Part shown: in pieces, positions 31,318-34,518 of the stretch
How the letters are laid out: each line of letters opens with the position of its first letter
Numbering within the stretch: the first letter of the stretch is position 1
NCBI GenBank assembly: GCA_025362355.1
Contig: JANYGT010000146.1
Span: 1 to 34,518 of the forward strand
DNA length: 34,518 nt
Direction: 5' to 3'
Source: Lacisediminihabitans sp.
GTDB lineage: Bacteria; Actinomycetota; Actinomycetes; Actinomycetales; Microbacteriaceae
Notes under the pieces: model-generated
The model's database searches: none
What the model saw: the letters and a program-made list of their open reading frames with translations, nothing else
Told to the model about the DNA's origin: nothing
Program-made: the position numbers and the translations under genes

Positions 31318-32369
31318 GGCGCGAGCCCGGCATCGAGAACCGACGACCCGAGCGACTGCTGGTCGCGCTCGGCATGGTGCTGTCGGAGGTAAAGCTGCAG
31401 ATCGGCGACCCGCTTCGCGTGGACCCCGTCGAGGGCGAGCGGCGCCGGGCCGAGCGCGTGGCCGACCCGCTGGAGCACCTCCTCCGCCGCCCGGGCGACC
31501 GTCGCGCGAACGCGCTTGGCGAGGAGGCGACCGTCCGCGCCCACGGCGGTACCGGCATCCACCATCACCGCTGCCTCCTGCAGCGCACGACGGGCACCCT
31601 GCAACAGTTCGTCGACGGCGCCGAGGTGCATCAGCACGAGCGGGCGATCACGGTCCGCCGCTTCATAGAGCGACCGTCCGAGGGCGACGGCACCCCCGTA
31701 CCAGCAGGCCGCGACACCGATGCCGCCCCAGGAGAATCCCGGGCGATCGAGGTACCAGCCGGCATCTCCGACCGGGCGTGCCGCAACGGCGTCGAAGCGA
31801 ACCGGGCCGCTCGGGATCTCGGTGAGGCCGCGGGCGTGCCAGTCGCTGGTCGCCACCCGCACCCGCTCGGCGTGGAGGTCGACGGCGAAGAGCATCCGTC
31901 GTCCGTCGTCGCGGGTCGCCGACACGAGCGCCGAATCGAGGGACGCAGCGAGCGAACACCACTGTTTCGTGCCCTTCAGCGTCCAGCGGCCCGAGCCGCG
32001 CACGGCGATGACCGGGTGATCTCCGCCCTCCGAGGCGAAGACGCCCCAGGTCTCGTCGCCGGCATCCGCCGTCGGGAGATCGGCCTGCCGAGCCTGCTCG
32101 AGGATGGCGACGGCATCGAGATGCGGCTCGATCGCGCGGGCGGCTCCGAGGTCGATGGATGCCGCGGTCGCCAGCGCTTCCCAGAGTTCACGGGTCGAGC
32201 CGACGCCGGGCAGTGCGCCCGTTGCGGCCAATTTGCGGGCAACGGCGAGGGCGGAATCCACGGCGGTCGGTCGGGCCTGCAGCACGACCTCGGCCCGGAG
32301 CGACGGACTGTCCGGACGCAGGGGAAGGAGCGAGATCGCGCCGAACGCGGAGTGATCGCTGGTCGACAT
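31311..32369 (-). CDS. Acyl-CoA dehydrogenase-like flavoprotein
   Basis: A 352-residue protein with the acyl-CoA dehydrogenase pattern: WGVFASEGGDHPVIAV, then GRWTLKGTKQWCSLAASLD in the middle beta domain, and C-terminal helices ending RVGHALGPAPLALDGVHAKR and DLQLYLRQHHAERD. It is shorter than classical members (~380-400), and I cannot place the catalytic glutamate, so it may not be a standard acyl-CoA dehydrogenase; an N-oxygenase or other oxidase role is possible in this fold. First gene of the operon with PIG-L-methyltransferase, glycosyltransferase and GH15. A candidate promoter lies just upstream. Confidence 0.83.
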   Translation of the reverse strand: MSTSDHSAFGAISLLPLRPDSPSLRAEVVLQARPTAVDSALAVARKLAATGALPGVGSTRELWEALATAASIDLGAARAIEPHLDAVAILEQARQADLPTADAGDETWGVFASEGGDHPVIAVRGSGRWTLKGTKQWCSLAASLDSALVSATRDDGRRMLFAVDLHAERVRVATSDWHARGLTEIPSGPVRFDAVAARPVGDAGWYLDRPGFSWGGIGVAACWYGGAVALGRSLYEAADRDRPLVLMHLGAVDELLQGARRALQEAAVMVDAGTAVGADGRLLAKRVRATVARAAEEVLQRVGHALGPAPLALDGVHAKRVADLQLYLRQHHAERDQQSLGSSVLDAGLAPW

Positions 32370-32391
32370 GCCCGCAAATGTAGGCGGACGA

Positions 32392-32421
32392 ATTATCGCG
32401 GACTAGGGGTTGACCTGTCGC
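32392..32421 (-). promoter_or_regulatory. Candidate promoter for the PIG-L/glycosyltransferase operon
   Basis: On the minus strand GCGACA (32421-32416), an 18-base spacer and GATAAT (32397-32392) precede ATG 32369. This would leave a leader of only about 15 bases. The gap between this operon and the GNAT gene is about 100 bases and holds nothing else obvious. Confidence 0.35.
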
Positions 32422-32473
32422 GGCAGCGTTGATGCGCGAGTCGGGGTGAGCGTCAGCGGTCGCCGGGTTCGCG

Positions 32474-32989
32474 TCAGCGGTCGACGTAGCCGAGCGAGCG
32501 GTTCAGCGCGATCGCCGCCGTGTTCGCCGCGTTCTGGCGCGTGCGCACGGAGGTCGCGCCGAGCATCCGCATTCTCCGGATATTCGCGACCTTCAGCGCG
32601 AGCGCGAGCCCGCGGCCCCGGAACGCCCGCAGCACGCCCGTCATCTCGTCGTGCATGAACCCGTCATCGAGGTGGCTGGAGGCCGCGGCCATCCCGACCC
32701 ACTCGCCGTCGTAGAGCGCGATGACGATGGCGCGCGGGTCGAACGTCGGTGTGTCGATCCGCTCTGTGACGTACTGCCGGAAGGTGTGGAACCGGCCCCG
32801 ATCAGGGATGTCTCTCGCGCACTCCCGATTGAGCTCGAACAGGTGCTGCTGCTGTTCGGTTCCCAGGCCGAGCTGCTCGAGAGTCACGAGGGTGAACGAC
32901 TCGAGCGCCTTCGGCCTGAGACGCTCGGCGGCGGCTCGCTCGTCGAACGCCTGGAGATCCAAGCCGAGCTCGATCCATTCGATAGCCAT
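32474..32989 (-). CDS. GNAT family N-acetyltransferase
   Basis: A 171-residue protein with the GNAT acetyl-CoA-binding motif A in TGVLRAFRGRGLALALKVANI (RGRGLA) and the motif B region TRQNAANTAAIALNRSLGY, the typical end of the fold. The N-terminal half has LEQLGLGTEQQQHLFELN and RFHTFRQYV. It probably acetylates a small molecule or peptide amine. It lies nine bases after the Gfo/Idh/MocA gene and may be co-transcribed with it. Substrate not determinable. Confidence 0.88.
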   Translation of the reverse strand: MAIEWIELGLDLQAFDERAAAERLRPKALESFTLVTLEQLGLGTEQQQHLFELNRECARDIPDRGRFHTFRQYVTERIDTPTFDPRAIVIALYDGEWVGMAAASSHLDDGFMHDEMTGVLRAFRGRGLALALKVANIRRMRMLGATSVRTRQNAANTAAIALNRSLGYVDR

Positions 32990-32998
32990 ATTCCGATG

Positions 32999-34483
32999 TT
33001 AGGGAGTGCTGGGCCGCGTCGAGACCGCTGAGGACGAGAGGATGCGGTCGCAGAGGTCCATGGTCAGCACATTGTCGGCGCCGGTGGAGGTCGGGTTACC
33101 CGCCGCGAACTGGTGGAGCTCACCGACGAACCCACGGAGGTACAGGTCGCGGTCGACACCCGACATCGCGCTCTCGGCAGGTCGGAACACCGTCGTCTGC
33201 TCTGAGACGTCGTGGCCGGCCGCGGACCTGATGTCGACCGACTCGAGCGTGTGCACGGTCAGCTGCGCGACATCCGTCACCGTCGCGATCCCGCTCTCAC
33301 CGACGACGCGGAGCAACTCCGTCTCGCTCGAGTAGGAGGGGAGTCCGGTGAGGTCGAGCGTGCCGATGATGCCCGACTCGACGCTGGCGCCCGGTTCGAA
33401 GCTGGCGCCCGGTTCGACGCTGGCGCCCGATTCAAACCGCAGCGTCACGGCGAGGGTGACCAATTCGCCGACCGAACCGGAGACCGTGTGCACCTCGACG
33501 ACCTCGCCGAAGAGGAAGCGCACGAGATCGACGACGTGGATGGCAGCCAGCTTGAGGTAGTCCTCCTCGGTCGCGCAGAACGGAGTGCTGTCGCATCCGA
33601 AGGTCAGCTGGAATGATCGGACGCGACCGAGAGTGCCGTCGTCGATGAGCGCTTTAAGCCTGCGATAGACCGGGGCGTGACGCTTCATGAAGGCGACGTT
33701 CAACGACACCCCCGCGCTCCCGGCAGCATCGGCGACCTGCCTGGCTTCCGTCGCGGAGTAGCCGAGCGGCTTCTCGACGAGCACGTGTTTGCCGGCGGCG
33801 ATCGCGGCGAGGGCCAGGCGAACCTGGTCTGCCGGCTGGGCGACCACGACGACCCGGTCGATGGCCGGATTCTGCAGCAGGTCGTTCGCGTCGTCGTAGG
33901 GCACGCCGTCGGAGCCGAAGCGGGTAAGCGCTGCACGGGATCCGGCCAAATTTCTCGTGGCGAGCGCTTCTATACGGATTCCGCCGAGCACCGCGGCGGG
34001 GAGCAGGTTCGTCGAGGCGTGGAATCCGGCACCGATGAAGGCGAGGGACGGCGGTGCGGCGATCGTCTCCACGAGCTCGAACGCGGTGCTGATCGCCGGC
34101 TCGTCGTCGGTCAGCTGCCAGTCGTCGTCAGCGAGGAATTCGCGGATGCCGGGCGCCAGCGTCATCCAGAAGTCCCGGTGCACGGCGCGCCAGGCCTCCA
34201 CCGACTCGGCCTCCCGCAGGGCGAGGTGCTCGGTGATCGCGGCCGACGAGGTGCGGACCACCTCGGAATACCGCACTAGCGCGACGCGGCGGTTGGTCGA
34301 GTCGACGAGGGCGCGCACTTCTCCGACCTCGGGGATCGGGAGCAGCGCCATCCGGTAGGCGACCTCGAGATTGGTCGATCCACGCTTGCGTCCGGAGAGG
34401 ATCTCGCCGACGATCCACTCGCGGAAATCGCCGGGCTGCGCGAACTCGAGGGTGTTCAGTACGGCTATGTCGTTCGGGTGCAT
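32999..34483 (-). CDS. ASCH domain fused to Gfo/Idh/MocA oxidoreductase
   Basis: A 494-residue protein. Residues ~18-110 match an ASCH domain, an RNA/nucleotide-binding PUA-like fold: FREWIVGEILSGRKRGS, then PIPEVGEVRALVDSTNRRVALVR split across two strands, and WRAVHRDFW. Residues ~146-490 are a Gfo/Idh/MocA dehydrogenase: FIGAGFHAS (149-157), HVLVEKPLGYSATEA (EKP 237-239), FMKRHAPVYRRLK, and HVVDLVRFLFGEV. Such enzymes oxidise sugars or inositols with NAD(P). Both parts usually occur as separate proteins. Residues 351-371 are a hexapeptide repeat from an 18-bp DNA repeat. The ATG at 34483 follows a TAG at 34487-34489 of a probable upstream gene. Confidence 0.9.
   Translation of the reverse strand: MHPNDIAVLNTLEFAQPGDFREWIVGEILSGRKRGSTNLEVAYRMALLPIPEVGEVRALVDSTNRRVALVRYSEVVRTSSAAITEHLALREAESVEAWRAVHRDFWMTLAPGIREFLADDDWQLTDDEPAISTAFELVETIAAPPSLAFIGAGFHASTNLLPAAVLGGIRIEALATRNLAGSRAALTRFGSDGVPYDDANDLLQNPAIDRVVVVAQPADQVRLALAAIAAGKHVLVEKPLGYSATEARQVADAAGSAGVSLNVAFMKRHAPVYRRLKALIDDGTLGRVRSFQLTFGCDSTPFCATEEDYLKLAAIHVVDLVRFLFGEVVEVHTVSGSVGELVTLAVTLRFESGASVEPGASFEPGASVESGIIGTLDLTGLPSYSSETELLRVVGESGIATVTDVAQLTVHTLESVDIRSAAGHDVSEQTTVFRPAESAMSGVDRDLYLRGFVGELHQFAAGNPTSTGADNVLTMDLCDRILSSSAVSTRPSTP
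33375..33428. repeat. 18-bp tandem repeat, three units, in frame
   Basis: Three 18-base units (33375-33392, 33393-33410, 33411-33428) differ at only a few positions; a degenerate fourth begins at 33429. They encode GASVEP-like hexapeptides within the Gfo/Idh/MocA domain. Unit length is a multiple of three, so copy number changes would keep the frame. Confidence 0.85.
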
Positions 34484-34486
34484 CGC

Positions 34487-34518
34487 CTATTCCGCGGGCT
34501 CGGCCTGCGGCGTGCGCG
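34487..34518 (-). CDS. Probable C-terminal tail of an upstream gene
   Basis: The last bases of the window, read on the minus strand, give a short frame ending RTPQAEPAE and TAG at 34489-34487, three bases before the ATG of the ASCH fusion gene. The spacing suits an operon partner, but ten codons allow no identification. Confidence 0.3.
   Translation of the reverse strand, partial: RTPQAEPAE

Noticed and set aside
30037-31392. 451-codon plus-strand frame
   Set aside because: Exactly antisense to the PIG-L-methyltransferase fusion, with composition typical of GC-rich shadow frames and no motifs.
31278-32432. 384-codon plus-strand frame
   Set aside because: Antisense to the acyl-CoA dehydrogenase-like gene; low-complexity Arg-rich translation.
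33375-33428. CRISPR array
   Set aside because: Units are contiguous without spacers and in frame with a coding sequence; it is a coding tandem repeat.

Overview
The window is GC-rich DNA with very dense gene packing, many GTG starts and frequent 1-8 base stop/start overlaps. Gene content is that of a high-GC actinobacterium: GH15 glucoamylase/trehalase-like protein, PIG-L-methyltransferase fusion, SpoIIM-family membrane protein in a probable non-sporulator, tRNA-Arg(ACG) without encoded CCA. Microbacteriaceae is my best guess, as inference only.

Region 1 (1-20.9 kb) is a large catabolic block of four tightly coupled transcription units. Unit A (minus, 3160 to 1): class A flavin monooxygenase, cupin, fumarylacetoacetate-hydrolase (FAH) family protein, SnoaL-like protein running off the window. 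Unit B (plus, 3371-7127), divergent from A: flavin reductase fused to an IclR-type effector domain, CaiB/BaiF CoA-transferase, crotonase, TetR regulator. Unit C (minus, 16613 to 7124): stand-alone AceE/transketolase-like thiamine diphosphate enzyme, single-domain extradiol-type VOC protein, second flavin monooxygenase, second FAH protein, resorcylate-decarboxylase-type amidohydrolase, aldehyde dehydrogenase, two short-chain dehydrogenases. Unit D (plus, 16730-20870), divergent from C: GntR/FCD regulator, HIT-like protein, alpha/beta hydrolase, imidazolonepropionase-like amidohydrolase, zinc-free MDR oxidoreductase, then a 15-codon stub resembling the start of an EthD-domain gene. Together these look like the degradation of a substituted hydroxyaromatic compound. 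A plausible flow is hydrolytic release, alcohol and aldehyde oxidation, decarboxylation, ring hydroxylation, extradiol cleavage, FAH-catalysed C-C cleavage, and CoA-dependent processing of a side chain. The substrate cannot be named from sequence.

Region 2 (20.9-27.2 kb) is a rearranged zone. It holds the EthD-like stub, a VOC protein, a beheaded SGNH hydrolase abutting a SpoIIM-family gene, a small membrane protein, and a 3.5-kb segment bounded by a 37-bp direct repeat of the 3' half of tRNA-Arg. That segment carries a renalase-like flavoprotein, a disulfide oxidoreductase pseudogene with an internal deletion, and a Fic AMP-transferase-type protein. No integrase gene is visible.

Region 3 (27.2-34.5 kb) looks like stable chromosome: the intact tRNA-Arg, then a minus-strand operon of acyl-CoA dehydrogenase-like protein, PIG-L deacetylase-NodS-like methyltransferase fusion, family 2 glycosyltransferase and GH15 hydrolase (probably making or remodelling an amino-sugar conjugate), preceded by a GNAT acetyltransferase and an ASCH-Gfo/Idh/MocA fusion protein containing an in-frame 18-bp tandem repeat.
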